From Apostichopus japonicus (taxonomy: Eukaryota; Echinodermata; Holothuroidea; Aspidochirotida; Stichopodidae): DNA of 64,000 nt. The position numbers and the translations under genes were made by a program. The DNA lies in contig NC_092571.1 in NCBI RefSeq assembly GCF_037975245.1, forward strand, positions 12,219,917 through 12,283,916. Reading direction: 5' to 3'. The notes below the pieces were generated by a model that made no database searches, was not told where the DNA came from, and saw only the letters and a program-made list of their open reading frames with translations. Of the stretch, positions 1 through 12,112 are shown piece after piece; the stretch's first letter is position 1, and each line of letters starts with the position of its first letter.

Positions 1-67
1 TATTGGTTTATTGAATGTAACCTATTATAGCTGGCTAAACCTTCGATCTTTCCAGGAAGTTGGATCA

Positions 68-583
68 CAACAAGAAGATTATGATAGCCTAAGCAAAACT
101 TTTGAAGAGCATTTATCGTTATCACATCACCTATGGAACGCGAAAAGGGAACACTTATTTCGCTGTCTAAAACTAAGTTTGTTGTTGTCCAAACTAAAAT
201 TGTTGCTGCTGGTTTTGCCATGCTGTCCTAATTAACGAAGTGCGTATAGTAAGCATATGCAGCACAAGTTGAATTTCGTGCGAGAAGCTATTGTTTTTAC
301 ATCACGTGGTTGAGCCATTGTTGAACAGTGCCCATGGCAACAACGTAGGTTTAGACAACGACGAAAGTTTAGACAACGACGTAAGTTTAGGCAACGGATT
401 TTTAGACATCAACGTGAGTTAGAGCAACAGCATGGTAAAACAGCAGCAACAACTTTAGTTTAGACAATAACAAACTTAGTTTTAGACAACGAAATAAGTT
501 GCCCTTTTCGCGTTCCATAGCTGATGTCATAACGGTAAATGCTCTTAAAAAGTTTTGCTTAGGCTATTATAATCTTCTTGTTG
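68..583. mobile_element. Foldback (inverted-repeat) element
   Basis: Two long arms are imperfect reverse complements of each other: about 68-226 and about 427-583. Both outer ends carry CAACAAGAAGATTAT-like sequence, and both arms carry the motif GGAACGCGAAAAGGG. The core between the arms (about 335-425) holds degenerate short repeats of the type GTTTAGACAACGAC. This architecture fits a non-autonomous foldback or MITE-type element. I see no transposase and no convincing target-site duplication. The small open frames over the arms are by-products of the repeat. The arms differ at many positions, so it is not very young. Confidence 0.7.
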
Positions 584-2159
584 ATTTATAATCTTGAAAC
601 CTGATAAATTTGGAATATTTGCTTAGCTGGCAAAGTTCTCTGTTGTATTTAGAACTGCATCAAAATCTAACTTTCTTGTTTGCATATTACTTTTTCTCTT
701 TGAAAAAGTAAAGCAAAACCATTTCCAGCTTAATTGCCGTGATATGACATGATTCACTTTGCTGTTGCCAGGTGCGTTCGTGTAAATACCACTAAATTTG
801 AACAATTCATATCTTCGCCATACAAAATGCATGCAACAAGACGTGTGTGGTTTGTACCTAAATATTTACTAAAGAAAAAACAAAATCAGCATTATTTTAA
901 CTTTAACCACCGGTTTATCCCTTCAACAGAGAAGTCTCTCTGATGTAATTAGGTAATTAAAAAAACAGATCCTATACGTTATTCATCGGTATAGAGAGTT
1001 TTCACTGTTTCCCTTACACGCATGTCCCGCATGTTTTTGGCGGCGTTTCTGTTATCTGCTGTTTTATTGACGGCATTGAACTGGAACAGCAAACAAGAGG
1101 GACAAGAGTAAAGCCTTAGGGAAATTTACGCCTCCGGTAAAAGACAAAAGATGAAATTAAATGTTGTTTTATGTGACCGATCATGTACTTAGTGTTTGTT
1201 TTATGAATAGCAGACGACAGGTATCGTTTTGCATCGTTAACCATTATTGCGAAATAATAAAGGCGTCAACCCACTATGACGGCAGCTCCACCCACATTGA
1301 AATAAAGACTTTGATATCGTTTTTTATCTTTAGACCCCTTTTGTGTCATTTTTATTTAAAAAAATGTATTTATATGTATCATTAACAAAGACACATTGTT
1401 TGTGGTAAGAACATAAATTGAGTGCAATTTATAGTGATTGATGGATACTGCAGGTTGTTGACATTTAACGTATTTTAGTGAACTTCCGTTGAAAATGTCG
1501 TTAAAAACAATGCTCCTTGTGTTTAGTTTTAGGGCGGGAATATACCGCCCCAGGATTACCCATTTTAGAAAACTGTCATTATTTTGTTCTCTAACTATTC
1601 ATCTCCTGGGAGGGTGGGGAGGGAGGTGCGGGCGGCGGGGGGGGGGGGGTGTGATTGGAAGTAATATGAGACATAACCCTCGGTTCACAGTTTGGTTTGG
1701 TAAAATCGTGACGTGAATATGGGTCTCATATTTAGCATACACGAAACTATTGTTTTGCTCTACTTGTTAACAAATTTGATGTAGTTTCAATTACAAGTAT
1801 ACTGTTTCATCAAACTGTAACATAGTATCATGGAATGTAAAATACCTACCAGGACAGGCACAGAAATGAAGCAATTGTAAGCAAGAAAGAAAAGAACCCC
1901 TAACAAAAACACATCTCGATAGAACTTCATGTCAACATTGACGTGACATTTCGGGTATACAGATAGGCATGTGGCCTCATAACAGGTAGAGTCATGTCGT
2001 TAGGCCTCATCTGTAAGAATGGTAATACCATTAGAAAGAGGCTTTGCTGTAACGGTGAATTAAAGCAGGAAAACAGACCAACTACATAAAAACTGTTGAC
2101 TGTTATAAGATTAGTTAATGTCATATTCGTATCATATCGGGTAATGCTTCCAATATAGT
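584..2159. other. Unannotated AT-rich DNA
   Basis: I see no credible gene. The short open frames are under 80 codons and show no recognisable domains. A G-rich stretch with a long G homopolymer lies near 1610-1650. Confidence 0.5.
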
Positions 2160-2456
2160 GTGTATTCAATATATAAATATATACCATATATAGATAATAT
2201 ACATATATATAGTATATATATATATATATACAAATATATAAATATATATTACATATATGTATATACATATATGTATATATATATACATATAAATACATAT
2301 GCATACATATATATATACACATACATATATATACATACACATATATACATACATATATATAATATATATATATACATATATATATATACATATATAAATA
2401 TATATACATATATATACATATACATATATATATGTATATAAATATATATATATATT
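2160..2456. repeat. (TA)n-rich compound microsatellite
   Basis: This stretch is nearly pure alternating A/T with frequent interspersed C or G in ATAC, ATAT and GTAT steps. The Tyr/Ile-rich open frames on both strands, including a minus-strand frame running to 2517, are translations of this low-complexity sequence and not genes. Confidence 0.95.
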
Positions 2457-3489
2457 CATGTCTCAGCAAGCACGGTTGCACAGTGAGAGTTGTTAATAGC
2501 GTGCCTCTCTGTGACATAATGAAGTGTCGTTTTATATGTATATATTAATATCTTTAATTACAATCAAATAATCATTACATGATTCATGTTGCGATAGATG
2601 ATTGCTGGTAACATTTTGTTTACACATGCACGTTTCCCTTCGTTTAATTACGGTTGTAAATGAAAGAATCTCAATCGTACTAAAGGCACGAACGAATGTG
2701 TGTACATAACATCGTTAAACATGTTATCAAATTCATGAGCAACATTGATGATTTACAGTGAGAAAAATAACCTGCTTTATATATTTGAATGATAGAAATA
2801 ATTAAAAACATACAGATACTTTATAATATATACGTACAAACGTACATACTTATATAACCTACAAACGAACATATACAATTATACGCTTATCGGGAATTGG
2901 ATATACGTGTTTCCAGTTATAAAAGTGGAATTTGATTCTTGTATGACAGGAAGTCATTGAATGCGGGGATATATATCTTATTCTAATCTTTCATAGTGTT
3001 TTTTTTTCTTCATTTGCTTAAATAAACAGAAACTAATTGGACACTTTTGTTTAATCTCGTCAATCTTTGTTTAATAATGATGGTAATTTATTGAGACACT
3101 CTGATGATATTACAATCACAAATAGTTTCGACTGAACAGGAATGACCGAGTTAATATCTTTGTGTTCATATCTGCAATGTAAATTTCAAATTAAGCAATA
3201 TGCCAACAAATATTTCTTCATGAGTCAATTATAAAGATGAGAAGATTAGAAGTAGATTTGAGAAGAATTGTTATTATATTTTTTTGGGGTGAAAAATGTG
3301 TTCCATTCACAAGTTTTGAATATATCAAAATAAGATTTCATTTGATATTACTTATACGTTGTCATATAAAGGGAATTTTAGCAATGTTTTTATGGATCTT
3401 TTTCGGCAAATTTGTCAAACCTTAGGCTGATTGCTCAAAAAAGATTGCAATTAATAAGCTCTCTCATACATTGTTTTCAGCACACAACG
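2457..3489. other. Unannotated AT-rich DNA
   Basis: No gene, RNA or organised repeat could be supported here. Confidence 0.5.
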
Positions 3490-3804
3490 CAGTGGCGGAT
3501 TTGGAATTTTAAACAGGAGTGGGCGTGCCGGCCCTGGTGTGGTTAGATTTGGCTGCCATGTGTTTGGGAGGGGGTGGGCGGGGGGGGGGGGGGGGGTTCG
3601 GGGAATTCATTCAGTACGGGATATATCTAATTCCCGATTATAAAAATTACCAAAGTGAAACAGTGCATTCTGAGCCGTAATTAAGCTATAAATTAGATCT
3701 CAACTCAAGGTTGTGCTAATAACTTCTCATTCTTTGTGTGTTTGTGTGGGGGGGGGGTGGAGGGGCCAGGGCAGTGCAGCCTAGACTCCCCTGGATCCGT
3801 CCAT
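3490..3804. mobile_element. Small TIR-like repeat (MITE-like)
   Basis: The left end reads CAGTGGCGGATTTGGA. The right end is its approximate reverse complement, CTGGATCCGTCCATG. The interior holds G homopolymers at about 3578-3596 and 3749-3757. Ends of the CAGTGGCG type recur on many non-autonomous DNA transposons. No target-site duplication is visible, so the assignment is tentative. Confidence 0.45.
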
Positions 3805-6800
3805 GTGAAGCAAACTAGTAATGCTGATTCATTCGGTTATAAAGTTTTCGTCAATTTTTACATTATTAATTAACCCCTTGCCAAATGCAAATTGGAAAAT
3901 TCAAAACAAATCGACTATTAATGTTATTAATGTTACTACTTCAATAAATGATGACTATAAGCAATATCATTTTTAATTGGATTTTTAGTATAGAATAGCA
4001 TACACAAATTGGAACAAAATCGATTATAAGTTCTGTTTGAAATAAGTAAGACAATATGGGACACAACTACATTAGCCAATGACACGATCCGTGCATGAAT
4101 AAACTTGACGTCAACAACGTTTTTAACCGAAAGCGAAATTGACATGAATGTTTTAAATTAAACTTTTCCTTAGGTTTTTCGGCAAAATGAGTTCTGTTTT
4201 ATTGTATCTTTTTCTTCCCACTTGAATGTACAGCGTCTTATACCTCTGTGCGGTACAATATAGTAGCAAGTCTGTTCATGATATTTACAGTATTCACCCT
4301 TGCGTACCTTGATGGACATTTTGAGGGGGAAAGAAATGAATTAACGTCCGTCACTCACTGATTGGATTGGATGAAAGAACTGGAATTAATTACCACACAC
4401 ATCAGAGAGGAATTCACTTCTCAACTAGATAAATCAAGTGATTACTATAGTTAACGCCATGATTTCTTTTACGAGGGTAAGGGGGTGGGGGGGGGGTGAC
4501 GGAGGGGGGTGGGCTTGAGGGTCACATATAGAAGGAGGAACAGTATCATCTAAAGTGTGTAACCGAAGTTTAAATCAAACTATTTGCTAACATTATCTTT
4601 TCTTGCGCAATCGCATGACACTAATCCCACACGGCGAATTATGTCTGACGTCACTACAGTGCCATTACATTATATAACGTTCATATATAGCATAGCTAAA
4701 TGAATCTCTTATGTAATTTTGTGAGCTGACAGTATTATATCTTGGTTATCTACAGATCTACTGGGCTTACGTATATATGCCGTATAATTTACGTTGACGA
4801 AAGTACAGCGCCAATTTGCAATATAGGTTAGATCACCTTATATCTGCTGCAGTTGATATTAACTATTTTGAAAGGTAACCAGGCTTCTGCCTTATACGTG
4901 GTATGCAAAACTGATCCTGGCAATGATACAATAAGAAACGAATAAGATATTCTATCCTTATGCATGTTGTGGCTTGAGGCGGACGGATATCACGAGAAGA
5001 AATTTACTTTTACCACAATTAGCGTAATGTACATCCGCCAGAAGAGTAAAGCCTAATGAGATCTATATATACATTGTTATAGTTGCTTTTGTTTTGACGT
5101 ATCGGCAGTTACTATTACTATTTTGTATATTTAGATTTTAGAAAGTATGAAATGAGAATAAATGTCTCAATATTTTCATATTTTTACTTGCTCACAAAAA
5201 TGAAACGAATTGACGGCTGATCAGCAGCTACTCGAGTGACAAACTAATGACGTCATAAAGCTGCAAAATATTTTTCATGGAAAACTGATATCACTTGTTA
5301 GTGTCAGTTCGTATTAAATATGAATCAGATATTAAGTGTGTAGCTGTGTTGGTAAAGTACAACTACCTTTTGTCTTAAGCTTCGAGAAGCAACAACAGTT
5401 TTATGATAATCATAAAGTAAACACGTTAGTGAACGCTATGGGTTAGAGGTGTGTCTTGGGTACTTGCTTAATCAATTGTTCGATTATTGATAAAAGAAAA
5501 TGAAAAACATAAAAAAAGCAGTCTACAACATTTGATCATATTTCAGGGTAAAGTTTTGAAGTCTTCTGTTGTAGAAGTCGCTACCCGTTTCTCGTAAACA
5601 GGGGAAGTTTATATATTTGTCCGGTCATTATATTGAACAGTTTTAACAATGCAATGTACACTACAGCTGTGGAAAGTAGATGTAAATTAACATCCATGAC
5701 ACAAACAACCAAATCTTAATTCAGTATATCTAAAAGATGTCCCGTGTTATATTGGTGAGACCTTTCCCATTTTTTTGGTAGGGAGAGGTGGAGGTAGGGG
5801 TTGGGGGGGGGGGTGGGTGGCGGTAGGGTGCGGTTGGTTTATATGGACCCCAGACTTATAGTGAATCCGTGCTAGTAGCCTACTGTAGTATTCTAGCAAT
5901 GTTTCAAGCACTTGTTCTCGCCTTCGTGGACAGGCCGTATATGTACTCCTACTCGGGATATTATGGAATTTCTTTCAAAGATTGAAATAGTGTAAGATAT
6001 AAATAGGCCGACTTGTATACTTGAGCTGACAGCCTTGTATACTTGTAATCTTAACCAAAGGAAGGGGAGTGGAGGGGGTAGGGGAGGGGGATTCTTACTC
6101 CTACTAATACTCTCGTTCTCGCCTGATTGAGTCTCATAACGGAGAACTGTAAACTGTAGTAGTTGTTGGACGGAAGTGATAACAGCTTCCTGCTGCGTTT
6201 TGCCACGCCTTCTTGTCGACACGTTCGTCAGTCATGTAGGCTATGATAACTGATAACGGAATTGCTGGTAGGATTTGATGATTTGCTTTCGGCCATCCTT
6301 GGTTCGTTAATTAAGACTGCTCAGCATGTTATGGTTAACTCTGTTTAATTTCAAATGTATCTTCTTTCTCTGCACCAATGAAGAGACACTTCAGTGAAAA
6401 TCATCTTGTTCATTTGCTGGATTTATGACACCCAAGAAAACTTCTATAAAAGCTCGAGAAACATAGCAGAACAGAGAGAGAGAGAGAATGGGGTGGGGGC
6501 GAAGGGGTGGAGACCGTGATACCTTTGAACATAAACTTAACACAGAACGCCCTCCGTTTCTACCATGTTAGCAATAAAACTGTCAATGTGTCAGCATGTT
6601 ACATGTTAACAGCAGCATGTTATATTTCTGACATAGGGATATTTTTCTTAACACCATGTAACAGATGGCGTTCCGCCTAAATATCATCACTGAGTCCAGC
6701 ATACCTGTATATCACTTTTTTACCCCCATCATTCTGCCGTTACAGATATAGGAAGAACTTATTGTTTCAAAGACGGATCGTGTGATATTGTTTCATATAT

Positions 6801-6920
6801 GATCACGTGATATAGATAGATAGATATATAGATGGTTGTAAAAACGTTAAGGCGAAACAACTTTTTCGGCTTAGCGTCAAATTTTCACTCTCCTATTGTT
6901 CAATTTCACCCTAGCCCCGA
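3805..6920. other. Unannotated AT-rich DNA
   Basis: No supported gene. Three CRE-like octamers TGACGTCA lie at 4106, 4646 and 5248. G-rich runs lie near 4481-4515 and 5770-5830, and short AG and GATA repeats lie near 6473 and 6813. A 109-codon minus-strand frame (5893-6222) has no recognisable domain and crosses a pyrimidine-rich stretch. Confidence 0.5.
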
Positions 6921-6927
6921 ATTTAGT

Positions 6928-6989
<62 letters not shown>

Positions 6990-7077
6990 CCTATATATAT
7001 AGGCCTATATATATATATATATATAGGCCTATATATATAGGCCTATATATATAGGCCTATATATATATAGGCCTATA
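6921..7077. repeat. (TA)n tract with TAGGCCTA palindrome array
   Basis: A pure TA tract is followed by six TAGGCCTA palindromes, starting at 6986, 7000, 7024, 7038, 7052 and 7068. Most are spaced 14 bp apart, so the unit is TAGGCCTATATATA. Confidence 0.95.
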
Positions 7078-7199
7078 TGTTCAACATATATGGTATATAC
7101 ATTTTCAAGGTATATGGTACAAGTTTGACCGAAACATTACAATTCTAACAAAGCTTAAAGGAAATTCTATGTATGGAGTATATATTATTACTTCATTGT

Positions 7200-7610
7200 A
7201 GCTAAGGGAGAAAGAAGAGGTTATAGCAGGGAAAGTGAGGGAAAAAGAGGGGTAGTGAGGCGAAGAAGGTTTAACATGAAAAGGGTGGTAAAGACAGGAA
7301 CAGGTAGAGTAAGGGTTGGGGAAGGGAATTAAGAAAGGGAGCAAGGAGCCTGGAGTATGGCAGTTATCTCGGAGGGGTCTGTGCATGAAAGTGGAACTGA
7401 GGATAGGAAACTGGTATTCGAAGGGTTGGAGGGGAGTTACTGGAGAGGGAGTAGGGAAAGATTATGGCGGGCAATCGAGGGGTTGGGCATGAATTAGGAG
7501 GGTCGGACAGGAAATTGGTAGAGGAAGAGTCAAGGTGGGGAGGGGGGTTAGGAGGGCAGAGGATATGCTAGGGAATAGACAGGGAGAGGGGGTTGTCAGA
7601 GAGGTGAAGA
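7200..7610. repeat. Purine-rich tract
   Basis: About 400 bp in which the plus strand is strongly G/A-biased (AGGGAAAG, GGAGGGG and similar), without a clean period. It sits just after the TA/TAGGCCTA array. Such tracts commonly derive from decayed simple repeats and can adopt triplex structure. Its 93-codon minus-strand frame, rich in Pro and Ser, is a composition artefact. Confidence 0.7.
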
Positions 7611-8142
7611 AACAGTACTACATAGAATTATAGGAATCATTATATGCCATATATAGTTATGTTCCGTTCATAGATTTAGAAATGGAACCTAATGATACAA
7701 TTTTAGAAGTCAAATGCACCCTTCTACTTTAAGATGGAAGACCTACTTAACTCAATTAAATTAATTTATCATGTATGCCTCCTAGACTCCTAGTCTAACC
7801 TACATACTGGTCAAAGATATTAATTCTCTGCGACGGAAGTGGAATTACGGTCTCAAATGACAAGAAATATGAACCAAATTAGGTAAACATAATATGACAC
7901 ATTTTTTTCCTGTTTGTCAATCATTCCTAGACAAATTTAGTCAGGCGTTCATTTTTACTTATCAAGCCAAGGCTTCCTAGGGGAGAAAAGGGTAAATAAA
8001 AACAGTACGTCCATCTATGTATCAATTGTATTAGATTACTTACCCTTTTCATGTCCCCTTTTTTAAAATTTTATTAATCGTGTTTGGTATCTAATATTTG
8101 AAATTAATATTAAAGGATGACTGTAGGAACAAAGCTAAATAT
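7611..8142. other. Unannotated AT-rich DNA
   Basis: Nothing supported here. Confidence 0.5.
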
Positions 8143-8181
8143 GATATATATATATATATATACAATATATATATATATACA

Positions 8182-8219
<38 letters not shown>

Positions 8220-8323
8220 TATATATATATATATTGTATATATATATATATATATACAATATATATATATATACAATATATATATACATAAAGATAAAGA
8301 TATACATATATATACATATATAT

Positions 8324-8366
<43 letters not shown>

Positions 8367-8382
8367 TACATATATACATAAA
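8143..8382. repeat. (TA)n compound microsatellite
   Basis: Alternating A/T with regularly spaced ACA/TGT interruptions. All the Tyr/Ile-rich frames on both strands here are artefacts of it. Confidence 0.95.
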
Positions 8383-11300
8383 AATCAACGTGCCCCCTTG
8401 TGGGGAGGGGGGAACTGCTCATAGGGTGCAGCCACAAACCAGCGCACGCAACTATATTTACAAGTTACCTCCCATTTACCCTCTCCCCCCCCCCCCCTCA
8501 ATTTGTAAACCTGAGTAACGAGAGACAATGAAGATAAAATGCTTTGCCCAAGAATGCAACGTAATGAGATTGATCAGAGAGGCGTGCTTAGGCAATCATA
8601 ACCAGTCCGCCCCCCCCCCCTCCCGGGACCCGATACTATACCTCAGTGTCTGACCACTTTCTCAAATGCCGAGGAAGATAATGTCACTCTATTTCTCATC
8701 AATATCGTGCAAACATGGTGCAAAAAAAGGGTTGTTGGAATATAAACACGTTTGAATAGGTCAAGAAATATCTGGTCACTCTGACCATTACATAGCTCCG
8801 AAACCGAAAATATTTATTCTTTGTGTTCTGAGCTTTCAAACATGTTTAAATTTCCTTTCATTTTATTTCATTACGAACTTGCACATGGTATTCACATAGT
8901 ATCCATTACAAATTACTTCTCTTATGCTGGCATGGAACCCCAAAAGCATTTTTCTTGTGATTTTTTTCATTATTCATTGTCAAACAACCGGTTGTTGTTA
9001 TAACAGTACAATGGATTATCCATTAAAGCAGTAAGACCTCAACTATAAGAAATTTGCGTTAACAATCTTGGAAACTCTTTTTGTCGGAATACGAATTATT
9101 TACGTGTCGTTTCCCGTAACTATGAACTTTATGTAAGGAAGCATTCCAAAACTTTATATCTATTATAAACTTATATACAAGCCCCTCCCCCCCTCCCCTC
9201 TCCCTTCTAAAATACACAATTCCTTTTGATCGACTTAAAAGACAGCTTTTCACAACTTTTTCATACATGAAATTTGATCTTGTTTCTTAAAGATTTGGGA
9301 ATGTTTATCCTAAAGGATGGGATCCAATATCTTTACATCAATACTAACTGTCTTTACATCATTTTTACCGGTATTCAAGGCCACAGAAGACGACAAGAGG
9401 AACGGTAACGATATTAGATGACAGCCACCTGTACTTTAATTTTCTCTGGATTTTTGGTTATGTATCTCGTTATGTCTCCGTGACGTATCTATCAATGAAA
9501 AACGACAGATGGCTAAACCAACAAAAACGCATTCTGAAATATCCTTAAATGATGATAGATTTTCTATTGACAAGGGTAAACCAACCAAGGGTATTGAAAA
9601 ATTTAAATAGATTTTATTTTTTTAAGACGCACACACACCAAAAAGAGAAAAAAGTTTTAAAAAAAAGTTAAAAAAATAAAAACAGAGGACAAATTTAAAA
9701 TCGGTGAAATTAGGGAACCTTACACAACATAAACATACTAAGCGGGAAGAAAAAAACTTGAAGTAGCCCCAAAGGCATATCGAAAAGCAGGTGTGATAAC
9801 AACTTCCAAAAATTACATCCAACTTTTTGAAAACTTTTCCCTTTTTTTAAGCTCTACTTTGTTATAAATCAAATGACGTATGTAAGAAAACTTAACATAA
9901 CAGTTAAATCTATAAAATATTTGTTCTGAAAGGAGAAAGACTACAGCCATTAAGGAAAAGAAAAAAATAACAGACTTTGAAATATATATTTTTTTCTGCA
10001 GAACATTTTTTGAGTTATTCAAGCTAAAAATGTTTTCTCCCTACCCCAAGTAGAACATTCTAATATTTAATGATGGCAGGTATGGAGAGGGGGGGGGGGG
10101 GGTTATATGGACTTGGCGTTTGACTTTTGTTCAAGCAGAATTCGAACTCTGAGTTTTTCCAATTTCCCCTAGTTCTTTTTGCATTTTTCTTTTGGTAAAA
10201 TCACTATAGTGTTGTCTTTTACTCTTACCTCAGAGAAGTTGCTTGTGAGAAAATTTAGAGAAACAAACCCACAGTTTTGAAATTTTTGTTCTGAAATTTG
10301 AAATTTGGAAAACAAATTGCTAGATGTGTGTTTCATCACTGTTTAATAATGTAAATAGTCGATGCCAGATCAACATCTTTTGCCTTTGTATAAGACGATC
10401 CAGTCATATGTGTTGTTACCATTGTGTTTTACCATTCAACTATAGCCGCCAACAATTCTACGTAATCAATCTTGAATGGAAGCTGATTTAGTTCTATCAA
10501 TCCTTTCAATCCTATAAATTTCGGTGCGAATTAACACATGAAGGTCGAATTGTTGCATGGATCGTCTGTTTTCAAGTTAATTAACTTTTCATTTTAATTA
10601 GCAGGTTGGTAGTGAGTGTATACGTTCGTATGTACACTGTAGGGCTTAGGTAGGGTGAGTGGGGTGGGGGGGGGGCGGGTTCACGACCTGAGGAGAGGGG
10701 GCAAGAATATCCAACACAGATGCCTGTGGTCAATTAGAAAGCCCCGGGGGAAAACGGGATAAAAATAATCATGTATTATTATTTTCAGAATACACTTAAG
10801 GCATGGTGGCATATATTTCCCCTGGGGACAAACCAATCTCTCGAGCCCGATGCACCTCCCTATTGGAAGTACACCCGAAACAATCTCTTTTAACTCATTT
10901 TTACATTATTTAGCGTAAGTTAGCGACCAGGGGTGGATTGATCTGTCGGCTTACGGGCTCGGAACCGATGCGATGCTGGGTCCGAATCGCTGAGATTAGG
11001 AATTTGCCATGTTCCTCTTGTTCGCGAAAGGGTGCTATAGTATCGTCTAAGCTATATCAAATAGGCCGTCGGTAGTCGGTTCTTACAACCCCCCCCCCCC
11101 AGAGCCCAACCCCGGTTAAACGATAATTGAACACGGAACCTAAAATGATATAGATTTGAAATTTAGTAGACCTATTAATTACTTCAGTTACACCTTACAT
11201 CTTCACACCTCTCTTGCCCATGATAATGTTACTAGTTCATCTGTCCATGGGGTTGTACATATTAACCCGGTTCTGCTATCCGGTGGGTATACTCAAACCG

Positions 11301-11934
11301 AAAATCTTAGAACTTTATTAATTTAAAGAAATGTGACAAACTGCTTAAAAAAACACCCAGATAAGTATGACACAATTCCATAACGACCGGCAACTTTAAC
11401 TTTAGTCTGAAAAGTTGGCCTTCCGCTAGTTTATGAACGTAACTAAATAGGAAAACAGCTGCTATTAATTCGTCTAACTCGACATAAATAGCACAAATTT
11501 GAAGTACGTTGACGATACCAAAATTATTTACTGACGGTATCGAATATATAGCTCAAAGGACAATATTTTCTTGTTTCTCGGTCAACAACAAGTTCATGGT
11601 TTAAAATATCGAGATACCCTTCAAATTGCTTGAAATGTAAACTTCATATATAAAGTGGGGCATTTTGAAAGAACAGCATTTTGACGTAAGGAATATGAAT
11701 ATTCATATAATTCTTATTGAACCAACCAGTTGGGACAATTTCATAATGCTAATACCTCTCTAAACTGTACTCCAATATCATACTCTCAAAGCACTGGTAT
11801 TGACATTACAAACAGTTCCTAACCTTGATCAGATAGAAACATGATATTCATACTGCTCGTACTGACAATAAGAGTGCTCTGAAGCGTCACATAACACTAC
11901 AGTATAGAAAATATTGTCCCAACTGGGCGTAAAG
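8383..11934. other. Unannotated AT-rich DNA
   Basis: No supported gene. C runs lie near 8483, 8610 and 11090, and G runs near 10089 and 10665. A weak tRNA-like pair of internal boxes lies at about 10925-10990 (GGTGGATTGA ... GGGTCCGAATC), but its T-arm does not pair convincingly. A 14-bp inverted pair, CCAGTTGGGACAAT at about 11727 and its exact complement at about 11912, flanks an AT-rich interval. Confidence 0.45.
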
Positions 11935-12112
11935 CAGGTTTTCCGTTGTAGTGTATATAATTTGATCGATGTATATTCATATGATTCTTATTAAAACAGG
12001 TTTTCATTGAATTTTGTACAATGTGATCGATGAATATTCATAAAATTCTTATCAAATCAGATTTTTCATTGACATTTGTATAATTTGATCGATATGTACT
12101 GATGTGAATTAT
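11935..12112. repeat. Tandem repeat, about 61-bp unit, 3 copies
   Basis: Three consecutive units share AGGTTTTC-CATTG at the start, a TTTGATCGAT core, then ATATTCAT and TTCTTAT. The period is about 61-62 bp, and the third unit is truncated and diverged. A related ATATTCATATAATTCTTATT segment lies upstream near 11700. Confidence 0.75.

Noticed and set aside
1927-2517. 196-codon minus-strand frame
   Set aside because: Its body is Tyr/Ile translation of a TA microsatellite.
8091-8518. Several frames of 90-133 codons on both strands
   Set aside because: All are translations of a TA microsatellite with chance extensions.
10925-10990. tRNA gene
   Set aside because: Internal-box-like motifs are present but acceptor and T stems do not pair.
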